Position numbers and translations under genes: made by a program. Shown in pieces: positions 30,429 through 38,842 of a stretch of DNA of 64,000 nt (its first letter is position 1; each line of letters starts with the position of its first letter). Location of the stretch: positions 25,440 to 89,439 of the forward strand of contig NZ_JBHSRF010000033.1 of NCBI RefSeq assembly GCF_042658925.1. Reading direction: 5' to 3'. This DNA is from Sphaerisporangium aureirubrum. Its GTDB lineage: Bacteria; Actinomycetota; Actinomycetes; Streptosporangiales; Streptosporangiaceae. The notes under the pieces were generated by a model. That model did no database searches and was not told the origin of the DNA. It worked only from the letters and a program-made list of their open reading frames with translations.

Positions 30429-33098
30429 ATGGCGATCTGGCCGTTCGCGGGCCGCCAGGAGGAGCTGGCCGGGCTGGTGCGCCTGGCACACGACGGCACG
30501 GCGCGCGGCGTCGTCATCGCCGGGCCCGCCGGGGTGGGCAAGAGCAGGCTGGCGGCCGAGGTGCTGCGCACGTTCCACTCCCCCGCCCACGTCGTCATCC
30601 CGATCAGGGCGACCCGCGCGGCGGGCGGCATCCCGTACGGCGCCCTGGCCGGGCTGCTGCCGCATCAGGCCCCGCCGGGCCTGCTCAACCCCCTGCGCTG
30701 GGCCGCCGACGCGGTCCGCGCGCACGCCGGAAACCGCATGCCCGTGCTCGCGGTGGACGACGCCCACCTGCTGGACGGCGCGTCGGCCGCCGCCGTCCAC
30801 CACCTGGTCGTCGCGGACGGCGCGCTGATCGTGGCCACCCTGCGCACCGGCGAACCGGTGCCGGACGGCGTGACCGCGCTGTGGCGGGACGGGCGCGCGG
30901 CCCGCGCCGACATCGGGCCGCTGGACCCGGACGACATCGCCACCGTTCTCGCCGCCGCGCTCGGCGGGCGGCCCGACGACGCCACCGTCCGGCGGCTCGC
31001 CACCGCGTCCGAGGGCAACGCGCTGTTGCTGCACGAGCTGGTCGGCGCGGCCCGCGACTCCGGCAGGCTGCGGCCGGTGCGCGGCATGTGGCAGCTCACC
31101 GGCGAGCCGCCGCTGGCGCCCCGGCTGACCGAGCTGGTGGGCGAGAGGGTCGGCGGGTTGTCGCCCGAGGCGGGCGCCGTGCTGGAGCTGACCGCGTTCG
31201 CCGAGCCGATCGGCCTCGGCACCCTGCTCGCCCTGTGCCCGCCCGAGGCGGTGGAGGAGGCCGAGGAGCGGGGGCTGGTGCGCCTGTCGCCGGACGGGCG
31301 GCGCATGACCGTCCGTCTCGGGCACCCCATGTACGGCGAGGTGGCGAGGAACGCCTGCCCGCCGCTGCGCCGCCGCAACCGCTACGCCGCCCTCGCCGCC
31401 GACCTGGAGCGCAGCGGGGCGCGCCGCCGGGACGATCCGTTACGCCTGACCGTGTGGCGCCTGGAGAGCGGCGCGAACGCCTCCCCCGGCCCGCTCATGT
31501 CGGCCTGCGGGCTGGCCTGGTCCGCGCACGACTACCCCCTCGCCATCCGCCTCGGCCGCGCCGCCCTGGCCGCCGGCGGCGGTGTGGACGCCGCCGTACT
31601 GCTGGCCACCGTCCTCGACTACGCCCAGTACCCCGACGAGGCCCACGCCGTCCTCGCCGAGGCCGAGGCCGCCACCGCGGCCCCCCGCGGCACCCGCCCG
31701 GGTGGGAACGGTCCCACCGGGAACGGCGCCGCGGCGGACGAGCGGGCCGGGGCGATGACGCGGCTGGCGCTGGCGCGGGCGAGCAACCTGGCGTGGGGGA
31801 TGAACCGCCTGCAGGACGCGCTGGACCTGCTGGACCGGACCGAGGCGGCGCTGGCCGACCCGGCGTCGCGGCGGCAGATCGCGATGCGCAGGCTCGACCT
31901 CACCGCGGGGGCGGCCAAGCCGCGGGCGGCGCTGGACCTCGGCACGGCGCTGCTGAGGGACCTGCCCGCCGGGCCGGGGCGCACGCAGACCCTCAAGGCG
32001 CAGGCGCTCGCGCTGTGCTACGCCGGGCGGACCGGTGAGGCGGTCGCCGTGGCCCGCGAGGCGCTGTCGGACGCCGGTTCGTGGCAGACCGCCCTGCCGG
32101 CCATGGTGTCCCCGCTGCACTCGGCGTGGGCCATGGCGGCGCTGTTCGCCGGGGACCTCACGGCCATGGAGGAGTCCGTCGCCTCGATGGAGGCCGCGGT
32201 CGCCGCGCAGCGGGGGTGGTCGCTCGGCGAGGGCAGCCTGGCCCTGGCGAAGGGACAGCTGGCCACCGCGCGCGGGCGGGTGGAGACCGCGCTCGGCGTG
32301 CTGCACGACGCGGCCCACCACCCGACGGCGCTCACCGTCGGCGGCTGCATGGGCGCCTACGCCGCCGCGCAGACGCTGCTCGGGGACGCGGCGGGCGCGC
32401 AGGGCACCCTGGAGGAGGCGCTCGGCCGCAACCGCGCCACCTGGACCGGCTTCACCCGGTGGGTGTCGCTGACCCGGGTGTGGATCGCCGCGGCCTACGG
32501 GGACACCGGCGCGGCGGTGGAGCTGGCCCTCGCGTTCGCCGAGGAGTGCCGCGCGGCGGGCCTGCCGGGGTTCGAGTTCGTGGCGCTGCACGACGCGGTG
32601 CGGCTCGGCGGCGCCGCGCACGCCGTGGACCGCCTGGCCGAGCTGCCCGCGCTGCACGACGGGCGCCGGGTCTTGCTGGCCCGCGACCACGCCCGCGCGG
32701 CCGTGGCCGGCGACGCCGACGCGCTGCTGGAGGTGGCGACCGGCTTCCAGGAGCTCGGCATGATCCTGCACGCCGCCGAGGCCGCGGCCCAGGCCGCCGC
32801 CCGGCTGCGCCGCACGGGCCGCACCCGGGCCGCGCTGGCCGCCACGACCCGGGCGTGGGCCCTGGCCGCCCGCTGCGAGGGCGCCCGCACCCCCGCCCTG
32901 CGCGGCCTCGCCGCCCCCGACCTCACCTCCCGCCAGTTGGAGGTGGCCCAGCTCGCCGCCCAGGGCCTGACCAACCGCGACATCGCCATGCGCCTGGTCC
33001 TGTCCGTCCGCACCGTGGCCAACCACCTCGGCGCGGTCTACGAACGCACCGGCGTCAACGACCGCACCGCCCTCCGCCGCTTCTTCGACACCCCCTGA
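30429..33098 (+). CDS. LuxR-family regulator with STAND/AAA ATPase (MalT-like)
   Basis: An 889-residue LAL-type regulator. A P-loop lies near the N-terminus (VVIAGPAGVGKSRLA, about 27-41), with Walker B VLAVDDAHLLDG. A winged-helix region and a long helical TPR-like sensor domain fill the middle. The last 60 residues are the GerE/LuxR helix-turn-helix (LTSRQLEVAQLAAQGLTNRDIAMRLVLSVRTVANHLGAVYERTGV). Such proteins bind ATP and an effector, then activate transcription. The ATG at 30429 follows GGGAGG. It is divergent from the DUF4145-YbaK gene with about 50 bases between them, which suggests that it could control that gene. Confidence 0.9.
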   Translation: MAIWPFAGRQEELAGLVRLAHDGTARGVVIAGPAGVGKSRLAAEVLRTFHSPAHVVIPIRATRAAGGIPYGALAGLLPHQAPPGLLNPLRWAADAVRAHAGNRMPVLAVDDAHLLDGASAAAVHHLVVADGALIVATLRTGEPVPDGVTALWRDGRAARADIGPLDPDDIATVLAAALGGRPDDATVRRLATASEGNALLLHELVGAARDSGRLRPVRGMWQLTGEPPLAPRLTELVGERVGGLSPEAGAVLELTAFAEPIGLGTLLALCPPEAVEEAEERGLVRLSPDGRRMTVRLGHPMYGEVARNACPPLRRRNRYAALAADLERSGARRRDDPLRLTVWRLESGANASPGPLMSACGLAWSAHDYPLAIRLGRAALAAGGGVDAAVLLATVLDYAQYPDEAHAVLAEAEAATAAPRGTRPGGNGPTGNGAAADERAGAMTRLALARASNLAWGMNRLQDALDLLDRTEAALADPASRRQIAMRRLDLTAGAAKPRAALDLGTALLRDLPAGPGRTQTLKAQALALCYAGRTGEAVAVAREALSDAGSWQTALPAMVSPLHSAWAMAALFAGDLTAMEESVASMEAAVAAQRGWSLGEGSLALAKGQLATARGRVETALGVLHDAAHHPTALTVGGCMGAYAAAQTLLGDAAGAQGTLEEALGRNRATWTGFTRWVSLTRVWIAAAYGDTGAAVELALAFAEECRAAGLPGFEFVALHDAVRLGGAAHAVDRLAELPALHDGRRVLLARDHARAAVAGDADALLEVATGFQELGMILHAAEAAAQAAARLRRTGRTRAALAATTRAWALAARCEGARTPALRGLAAPDLTSRQLEVAQLAAQGLTNRDIAMRLVLSVRTVANHLGAVYERTGVNDRTALRRFFDTP

Positions 33099-33155
33099 CC
33101 CGCGGGGCGCAGAACTCGGTGGCGGGACGGCCGGGCGGGTCTCGATACTGGGCGC

Positions 33156-33896
33156 ATGGACGTCGAGGTTGTGAACGTGGCCGATCGGCCGGACCTGAGC
33201 GACGAGTTGTGGACCTTCTCCGGCGGCTGGCCCGACTTCATGCTCGAGGACCAGATGGGGAACATGATGGGCGCGTTGCCGCGGCACTTCCCGCGGCTCC
33301 AGCTCCTGGCCCTGGCCGGTGCCGACCAGGCCGTGGCCGCCAAGGCCCACGCCGTGCCGTTCCCCTGGACCGGCACCCCCGACGAGTTGCCGGAGCGCGG
33401 CTGGGACGAGGTGCTCGGGATGGGCCTCAGGGCCGGGATGTACGGCCGCGAGACCCACGCCGTGTCCGCGCTGGAGATCTCCATCCGCCCCCACCTGCGC
33501 GGCACCGGCCTGTCGTCGGTGATGCTGGCCGCCCTGCGCGACGCCGCCGCCAAGGAGGGCTACGCCGATCTGTTCGCCCCCGTCCGCCCCAACGGCAAGC
33601 CCGCCGAGCCGCACGCCGCGATGACCGAGTACGCCCTCCGCACCCGCCCCGACGGCCTGCCGGTGGACCCGTGGCTACGCGTCCACGTCCGGGCCGGCGG
33701 CCGGATCCTCCGTGTCTGCCCCGCCTCCATGACGATCGCCGGGTCCCTGGCCCAGTGGCGGGACTGGACCGGCCTGCCCTTCGACGCCGACGGCGAGGTG
33801 GTGGTACCCGGCGCCCTGGTACCGGTGCGGGTGTCCGTCCGCCACGACCACGCCGTCTACGTCGAGCCCAACGTCTGGGTCCACCACAGCCTCTAG
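33156..33896 (+). CDS. GNAT-type N-acetyltransferase
   Basis: A 246-residue protein with a GNAT core: SALEISIRPHLRGTGLSSVMLAALRDAAAKEGYADLFAPVRPNGK, where RGTGLSS is the acetyl-CoA loop. The extended C-terminal half (PVDPWLRVHVRAGGRILRVCPASMTIAGSLAQWRDWTGLPF) is shared by a group of actinomycete acetyltransferases of unknown substrate. The start is the ATG at 33156. It lies 57 bases after the LuxR-family gene on the same strand and may be in its operon. The family is clear; the substrate is not. Confidence 0.75.
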   Translation: MDVEVVNVADRPDLSDELWTFSGGWPDFMLEDQMGNMMGALPRHFPRLQLLALAGADQAVAAKAHAVPFPWTGTPDELPERGWDEVLGMGLRAGMYGRETHAVSALEISIRPHLRGTGLSSVMLAALRDAAAKEGYADLFAPVRPNGKPAEPHAAMTEYALRTRPDGLPVDPWLRVHVRAGGRILRVCPASMTIAGSLAQWRDWTGLPFDADGEVVVPGALVPVRVSVRHDHAVYVEPNVWVHHSL

Positions 33897-33917
33897 CCAC
33901 CGGCCCCCGGCCGGTGG
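33897..33917. terminator. perfect hairpin between convergent genes
   Basis: A nine-pair stem, CCACCGGCC and GGCCGGTGG, with a CCC loop. It begins directly after the acetyltransferase stop and ends nine bases before the stop of the zinc-ribbon gene on the other strand. Confidence 0.75.
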
Positions 33918-33925
33918 CGGGAGGC

Positions 33926-34204
33926 TCAGCCGGTGGCGGCGTGCCAGGCTTCGGTGAGCATCGCGGTCATGTCCACGTTGCCCTTGCCGGTGCGTTCGGT
34001 GATCTGGGTGCCGACGCGGATCTTCGCGGTCACCTCGTCGCCGCGGGCGCGTAGCCACATCTCCCAGGAAGGTGCGGCCGTGGTGAGTGTGCGGGCGATC
34101 GGCTCCAGGCGCGAGACCGCGCCGCAGCCGGGACAGGTGAATCTCTCCTGTGCCCTCTGCCGTTCCATGTGGGCGTACGCCCCCGAATCCCCCTGCGTTT
34201 CCAT
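33926..34204 (-). CDS. small zinc-ribbon protein, unknown function
   Basis: A 92-residue protein (METQGDSGAYAHMERQRAQERF) with one CxxC pair (CPGC) followed by a compact domain (AVSRLEPIARTLTTAAPSWEMWLRARGDEVTAKIRVG). The ATG at 34204 is supported by GGAGGG seven bases upstream; the frame extends to 34330, but nothing there looks coding. Only one CxxC is present, so metal binding may need a partner or dimer. The family is not recognised. Confidence 0.55.
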   Translation of the reverse strand: METQGDSGAYAHMERQRAQERFTCPGCGAVSRLEPIARTLTTAAPSWEMWLRARGDEVTAKIRVGTQITERTGKGNVDMTAMLTEAWHAATG

Positions 34205-34352
34205 GGTTCCGCCCTCCAGGGGCCGGCCGCGGCCACGGTGCCCCGGCGCGCCTCCGACAAACAAGAGCGCGCGGCGGGCCGCTTGATACCACTTCAGTCC
34301 CTCGTGACGGTCGTGTCCCGCCAGGGTCACCCAGGGGGTCAGAGGCCAGGGG

Positions 34353-35573
34353 TCAGTCGCCGCCGAACTTGGCGCGCAGGCGGGCGAAGGCCGTGTCGGT
34401 GCCGAGGAGCGCGCGGTCGATGTCGGCGTCGGTGTGCGCGGCGGACAGGAACCAGTTGTGCCAGGGGTGCAGGTAGACGCCTTCGGCCAGGCACGCCTCC
34501 GACCAGTACATCGCCTTCTCCAGGGTGGCGTCGCCTGCGAACGACAGCCAGGGGATCTGCACGGGGCCCGTCTGGGCGACGGTGAAGCCGTGCGCGGCGG
34601 CCTGCGCGGCGAGGCCCTCGCGCAGGCGGGTGCCCGCCCGTTCCATCAGGGCCACGCCGTCCACGTCGCGCAGGGTCTCGATGGTGGCCTTGGCGGCGGC
34701 CATGGGCACCGCGGAGAACCAGAACGACCCGGTGGAGTACAGGGTCTGCGCGGGGCCGCGCAGCGCGTCCGTCCCGGTGACGGCCGCGATGGCGTAGCCG
34801 TTGGCCATGGCCTTGCTCCACGCCGTGAGGTCCGGGCGCACGCCGAGGGACTCCCAGGAGCCGCGCAGGTCGAGGCGGAACCCGGCCCGCACGTCGTCGA
34901 TGACCAGCGCGGCGCCGAGCCGGTCGGCGAGGGCGCGCAGGCCGCGCGCGAAGGCGGGGTCGGCGGGCGCCTGGTCCTCGAAGGAGTCGTGCTTGAACGG
35001 CGTGACGATGATCGCCGCGACGTCCGGGCCCGCCTGGGCCGCGGCGGCCTCGGCGCTGGCCAGGTCGTTGTAGGCGAACTCGACCAGGTCGGCGCGGTCG
35101 CTCGGCGTGGTGCCCGCCGGGCCCGGCGTGCACCAGGGGTCGGAGCCGTGGTAGGCGCCGTGCGCGACCAGCACCTTGGCCCGGCCGGTGGCGGCGCGGG
35201 CGACCATCAGGGCCTGGGTGGTGGCGTCGGTGCCGTTCTTGGAGAACATGACCCAGTCGGCCGAGGGGATCGTGTCCACCATCAGCTCGGCCAGTTCCAC
35301 CATGACCGGGCCCGGCCCGTTGAGGCAGTCGCCCTCGGCGCGCTGCGCCGCCGCGGCGGCCTCCACCACGGGGTGCCGGTGGCCGAGGATGATCGGCCCC
35401 CAGCTGCACATCAGGTCGACGTACTCGCGCCCGTCGGCGTCCCATTGGCGGCAGCCCTCGCCGCGGACGAAGAACTGGGGGTAGCCGGGCGCGAAGATGG
35501 CGGCGTTGAGGTGGCCGTACATGCCGCCGGGGACGACCTTGGCGGCCCGCTCGCGCAGGGATGCGTCGGACAT
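34353..35573 (-). CDS. class III PLP-dependent aminotransferase (glutamate-1-semialdehyde aminomutase-like)
   Basis: A 406-residue fold-type I PLP enzyme. FSKNGTDATTQALMVARAATGR binds the cofactor phosphate, HGAYHGSDPWCTPG stacks on the ring, VIDDVRAGFR holds the cofactor Asp, and DLTAWSKAMANGYAIAAVTG has the Schiff-base lysine. It resembles the HemL group by sequence, but it is not beside heme genes and ends like a catabolic aminotransferase. It is preceded by a PfkB kinase three bases away on the same strand, so the two are one operon. Likely role: transamination or isomerisation in a sugar or amino-sugar pathway with the PfkB kinase and class II aldolase; inference. Confidence 0.85.
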   Translation of the reverse strand: MSDASLRERAAKVVPGGMYGHLNAAIFAPGYPQFFVRGEGCRQWDADGREYVDLMCSWGPIILGHRHPVVEAAAAAQRAEGDCLNGPGPVMVELAELMVDTIPSADWVMFSKNGTDATTQALMVARAATGRAKVLVAHGAYHGSDPWCTPGPAGTTPSDRADLVEFAYNDLASAEAAAAQAGPDVAAIIVTPFKHDSFEDQAPADPAFARGLRALADRLGAALVIDDVRAGFRLDLRGSWESLGVRPDLTAWSKAMANGYAIAAVTGTDALRGPAQTLYSTGSFWFSAVPMAAAKATIETLRDVDGVALMERAGTRLREGLAAQAAAHGFTVAQTGPVQIPWLSFAGDATLEKAMYWSEACLAEGVYLHPWHNWFLSAAHTDADIDRALLGTDTAFARLRAKFGGD

Positions 35574-35576
35574 GGG

Positions 35577-36494
35577 TCAGATCCTTTCGAACGAGCCGAT
35601 GGTCAGGCCGTCGAGCCCGGCGTCGGAGCCGAGCCCGCCGGCCACGCGGGCCGCGACGGCCGTGCCGAGCCGGGCGGCGGCCAGGACGTCCCTGCCGTCG
35701 AGCAGCCCGGCGATGAACCCGGCGCAGTACGCGTCGCCGCATCCGGTGGTGTCCACCACCGGCACGTCCAGCGCGGGCACCCGGGTCACCCCCTCGGCGG
35801 TGGCGACGAGGCTGCCCTCGCCGCCCAGGGTGACGATCACCGAGGTGGGGCCCTCGGCCAGCAGCGCGGCGGCGGCCTCCTCAACGCCGGAGGCGCCGGT
35901 CATCATCAGGGCCTGCTCCTCGTTGGGCAGGAAGTGGTCGGTGAAGGGCAGGAAGGCCCGGGCGGCGGGCATCAGCTCGGGCATGTTGGACAGCAGGTCC
36001 AGCGTGACGACGGTGCCGCCCGTCCGGGCGGCGCGCAGCGTCTCGTGGAAGGCGGGGTCGTGCAGGCCCCAGGTGACGTCCATGCCGCCGAGGTGGACGA
36101 CGCGGGCGCCGATGATCGCCGCGGGGTCCACGTCGGCGGTGGACAGGCCGAGGTTGGCCCCGGGGACGTGGAAGGACGGGCGGCCGCCGTCGGGACGGAT
36201 GGGCAGGACGGACGCGGCCGTCTGCTCGCCGGGCTTGCGCACGACGCCCCGGACGTCCACGCCGTGCCGCCCCATGATCATGACGAGGAGGTCGCCCAGC
36301 TCGTCGTCGCCGACGGCGCCCACCGAGGCGACGGGAACGCCCAGCTTGGCGAGGTCCACGGCCGTGGCCGCCGCCGCGCCCGCCGCGGTGACCCTGATCT
36401 GCTCCAGCAGGTGGGTGTCCTGGCCGGCCGGGATGGACTCCACGGGCCTGGCCAGCACATCGACGATGTGCGCCCCGACGGTGACGACGGACAT
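35577..36494 (-). CDS. PfkB-family carbohydrate kinase
   Basis: A 305-residue ribokinase-like kinase. The N-terminal strand MSVVTVGAHIVDVLARPV and the GAAAATAVDLAKLGVPVASVGAVGDDELG motif bind the sugar; VIVTLGGEGSLVA and PVVDTTGCGDAYCAGFIAGLL give the ATP site with the catalytic Asp (DTTGCGD; the usual GAGD reads GCGD). It phosphorylates a sugar or polyol. It lies upstream of the aminotransferase with a three-base gap, divergent from a TetR regulator whose likely operator lies 38 bases from its start codon. Confidence 0.9.
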   Translation of the reverse strand: MSVVTVGAHIVDVLARPVESIPAGQDTHLLEQIRVTAAGAAAATAVDLAKLGVPVASVGAVGDDELGDLLVMIMGRHGVDVRGVVRKPGEQTAASVLPIRPDGGRPSFHVPGANLGLSTADVDPAAIIGARVVHLGGMDVTWGLHDPAFHETLRAARTGGTVVTLDLLSNMPELMPAARAFLPFTDHFLPNEEQALMMTGASGVEEAAAALLAEGPTSVIVTLGGEGSLVATAEGVTRVPALDVPVVDTTGCGDAYCAGFIAGLLDGRDVLAAARLGTAVAARVAGGLGSDAGLDGLTIGSFERI

Positions 36495-36531
36495 GTGGCG
36501 ACCCTTCGCGTTAGAGGAAGTGGCCGGATAA

Positions 36532-36549
36532 TAGACGGGCGACCGACTA
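36532..36549. promoter_or_regulatory. 18 bp imperfect palindrome, candidate TetR operator
   Basis: TAGACGGGCGACCGACTA has seven of nine base pairs symmetric. It lies in the 85-base region between the divergent PfkB and TetR genes, where a TetR repressor typically binds to control itself and its neighbour. AT-rich GATAAT to the left could be the -10 of the kinase promoter on one side. Confidence 0.55.
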
Positions 36550-36579
36550 AAATGTCAAGCCCACCCCGAGGGAGGCCGG

Positions 36580-37170
36580 ATGCCGAAGATCGTCGACCAC
36601 GAGGAACGCCGGGCGGAGGTGGTGGCCGCCGCCCGCAGGGTGATCCTGCGCGAGGGCATCGAGGGGGCCACCACCAGGGCCATCGCCAAGGAGGCGGGCT
36701 ACTCCAACGGCGTGCTCACCCACTACTTCGCCGACAAGGACGAGATCCTGCTGGCGGCCCTGCGCTCCTCGCACCGCCGCATCGTGCGCCGCCTGAAGGA
36801 CAAGCTGGCCGGGCGGACCGGGCTGGCCGCGCTGCGCGAGCTTCTGCTGGACAACCTGCCGCTGGACGGCGAGCGGGCCGGGGAGACCGCGCTGGAGGTC
36901 GGCTTCTGGGGCCGCAGCCTCGCGGGCGGCACGCTGCTGGAGGTGCAGCGCGAGGAGGCCGCCGAGCTGCGCCACCTGGTGCGCACCCTGCTCGGCGCCG
37001 CCGCCGCGGCCGGCGAGCTCGCCGCCGCCGAGGACCTGGACGACGTCACCGAGCGCCTCCTGGCCCTGGTCGACGGCCTCAGCCTGCACCGCCTGCTCTA
37101 CCCCGACCGCCTCTCCCCCGAGGCGCTGGCCCGCCTGATGACGTCCGAGCTGGACCGGCTGGCCGCGTGA
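36580..37170 (+). CDS. TetR-family transcriptional regulator
   Basis: A 196-residue regulator. The helix-turn-helix is RRAEVVAAARRVILREGIEGATTRAIAKEAGYSNGVLTHYFADKDEILLAAL (about 10-60). A helical ligand domain of the TetR_C type follows. The ATG at 36580 has GAGGGAGG at ideal spacing. It is divergent from the PfkB/aminotransferase operon and followed after 66 bases by the class II aldolase gene, so it probably represses one or both. Its effector is unknown. Confidence 0.9.
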   Translation: MPKIVDHEERRAEVVAAARRVILREGIEGATTRAIAKEAGYSNGVLTHYFADKDEILLAALRSSHRRIVRRLKDKLAGRTGLAALRELLLDNLPLDGERAGETALEVGFWGRSLAGGTLLEVQREEAAELRHLVRTLLGAAAAAGELAAAEDLDDVTERLLALVDGLSLHRLLYPDRLSPEALARLMTSELDRLAA

Positions 37171-37236
37171 GCCCCCGGTGAACCCAGGGGTGGGCGCGCG
37201 GAAGAATGCGCGCAAAAGTGATATGTCGGGAATCTA

Positions 37237-37926
37237 GTGACTGTGGAGACCGAGATGAGGCTGGCCGAGGAACGGCGGCTGCTGTGCGAGACCGGGCGGC
37301 GGATGGTCGAGACCGGCCTGGTGCTCGGGACGGCCGGGAACATCAGCGTCCGGCGGGACGACATGGTCGCCGTGTCCCCCGGCGGGGTGGCGCTGGACGA
37401 GCTGACGCCCGAGGACTGCCCGGTGCTGGACATGTCCGGCGAGGTGGTGGAGGGCGCCCGCCCGCCGTCCTCGGAGACGCCGATGCACCTCGCCGTCTAC
37501 GGGACCGGCGCCGCCCGCGCGATCGTGCACACCCACTCGTCGTACGCCGTGGTCGTCTCGGCCACGATGACCGAGCTGCCGCCCGTCCACTACAACGCCC
37601 TGCTGCTCGGCGGGGTGGTGCGCGTCGCCCCCTACGCCACCTACGGCACCCCCGAGCTGGCCGCCCACGTGAGCGCCGCCCTGGAAGGCAGGCAGGCCGC
37701 GTTGATGCAGAACCACGGCGCCGTCGCCGTCGGCCCGGACCTCTCCGAGGCGCTGGCGGGCGCGCGCCTGCTGGAGTGGCTGTGCCAGGTCTACGTCCAG
37801 GCCAAGATGATCGGCGAGCCCCGCGTCCTCACCGAGGAGGAGCTGGTCGCGGTGATCGGCCGCGCCCTCAGCGGCCGGGACACCGGCACCCGCTGGGGGC
37901 TCACCTCGTCCCCGCCGCCCGCCTAG
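37237..37926 (+). CDS. class II aldolase/adducin-family protein (fuculose-phosphate aldolase-like)
   Basis: A 229-residue zinc aldolase. VLGTAGNISVRRDDMVAVSPGGV binds the substrate phosphate, SSETPMHLAVYGTG has the catalytic Glu, and AIVHTHSSYAVV plus LMQNHGAVAVG give the zinc histidines. It cleaves a phosphorylated sugar to dihydroxyacetone phosphate or related products. The start is uncertain: GTG at 37237, GTG at 37243 or ATG at 37255. It follows the TetR gene on the same strand. Its last four bases overlap the stop of the kinase gene on the other strand. Confidence 0.88.
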   Translation: MTVETEMRLAEERRLLCETGRRMVETGLVLGTAGNISVRRDDMVAVSPGGVALDELTPEDCPVLDMSGEVVEGARPPSSETPMHLAVYGTGAARAIVHTHSSYAVVVSATMTELPPVHYNALLLGGVVRVAPYATYGTPELAAHVSAALEGRQAALMQNHGAVAVGPDLSEALAGARLLEWLCQVYVQAKMIGEPRVLTEEELVAVIGRALSGRDTGTRWGLTSSPPPA

Positions 37927-38729
37927 GCGGCGAGGCGGTAGAGCTGGTCGGCGAGGGTGTGCGCGGTGGGGCGTTTGGCGGCGGGCCCGATGCAGGTGGT
38001 GATCAGGTCGCGCAGGCCGGTGTCGAGGCCGGCGCTGAGCGACGGAGGCGTGCTGTAGATCTTGCGGAGGGTCAGCAGGGGGTCGTGGGTGGGCAGGTCG
38101 CCGTAGAGGCCGTGGCCGGTGACGGCCCAGTGGACCGTGGCGCCGAGCGACCAGACATCGCCCGCCGGGGACGGCTTGTCGCCCTGAAGGATGCCGGGGT
38201 CGGTGAACTCGACCGAGCCGAGGCCGCCCATCCCGGTGATCGTGGCGCCCGGCGTCAGCACCTGTGACAGGCCGAGGTCGGCGAGCTTGCCGCCGTCCGA
38301 GGTGAGCAGGACGTTGCCGGGGGTGATGTCCCGGTGCACGATGCCCTCCTCGTGCAGGGCCTGGGCCGCCCGCGCCGCGCAGGCCACCGCCCGCAGCGCG
38401 TGCTCCCTGGACGGCTTCTCCGCGGGCCCGGACAGCGGCCCGCCGGGGACGTACTCCATGGAGTAGTAGAAGACGCCGTCCTGCTGGCCCGCGTCGTACA
38501 GCGTCACCAGGAACGGCGACCGGACCCGCGCGAACGCCTTCAGTTCCCGGGTGGCACGCCGGAACGCCTCGTCGCCGGTGCCTCCGACGACCTTCACCAC
38601 CACGTGCTCGTCCGGCACGGGCAGCCGCTGCGGCCTGCGTGCCAGGAAGAACTCCCCATGGTTTCCGGCACCGAGTGGCCGGACGAACTCGTAGTCGGCG
38701 ATGCCGTCCAAATTCGCGTTCCTCCTCAT
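37923..38729 (-). CDS. serine/threonine protein kinase, soluble
   Basis: A 268-residue Hanks-type kinase. LGAGNHGEFFLARR is the glycine loop, VVVKVVGG carries the ATP lysine, IVHRDITPGNVLL is the catalytic loop, and the metal-binding motif reads DLG (LADLGLS) in place of DFG. The APE motif of the activation segment is replaced by TDPGIL. No membrane span is visible. The ATG at 38729, with GGGGG upstream, is preferred; the frame extends to 38936 (also an ATG at 38753). It is convergent with the aldolase and divergent from the antiporter gene; an FHA-domain protein lies 2.1 kb away. Confidence 0.85.
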   Translation of the reverse strand: MRRNANLDGIADYEFVRPLGAGNHGEFFLARRPQRLPVPDEHVVVKVVGGTGDEAFRRATRELKAFARVRSPFLVTLYDAGQQDGVFYYSMEYVPGGPLSGPAEKPSREHALRAVACAARAAQALHEEGIVHRDITPGNVLLTSDGGKLADLGLSQVLTPGATITGMGGLGSVEFTDPGILQGDKPSPAGDVWSLGATVHWAVTGHGLYGDLPTHDPLLTLRKIYSTPPSLSAGLDTGLRDLITTCIGPAAKRPTAHTLADQLYRLAA

Positions 38730-38842
38730 AGCACCCCCGACCGCTGTTTTCATCGCGTCGCCCGCCCAACTCGCGATAGCGTCGCGTCGACCATTATCGG
38801 GGGTCGTGATCTGACTTTCCTTAGCAACGGGGACGATGTCCG

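Noticed and set aside
34353..35573. hemL (heme biosynthesis)
   Set aside because: The sequence is of the HemL group, but it lies in an operon with a PfkB kinase and near an aldolase and TetR regulator, with no heme genes; a catabolic role is more likely.
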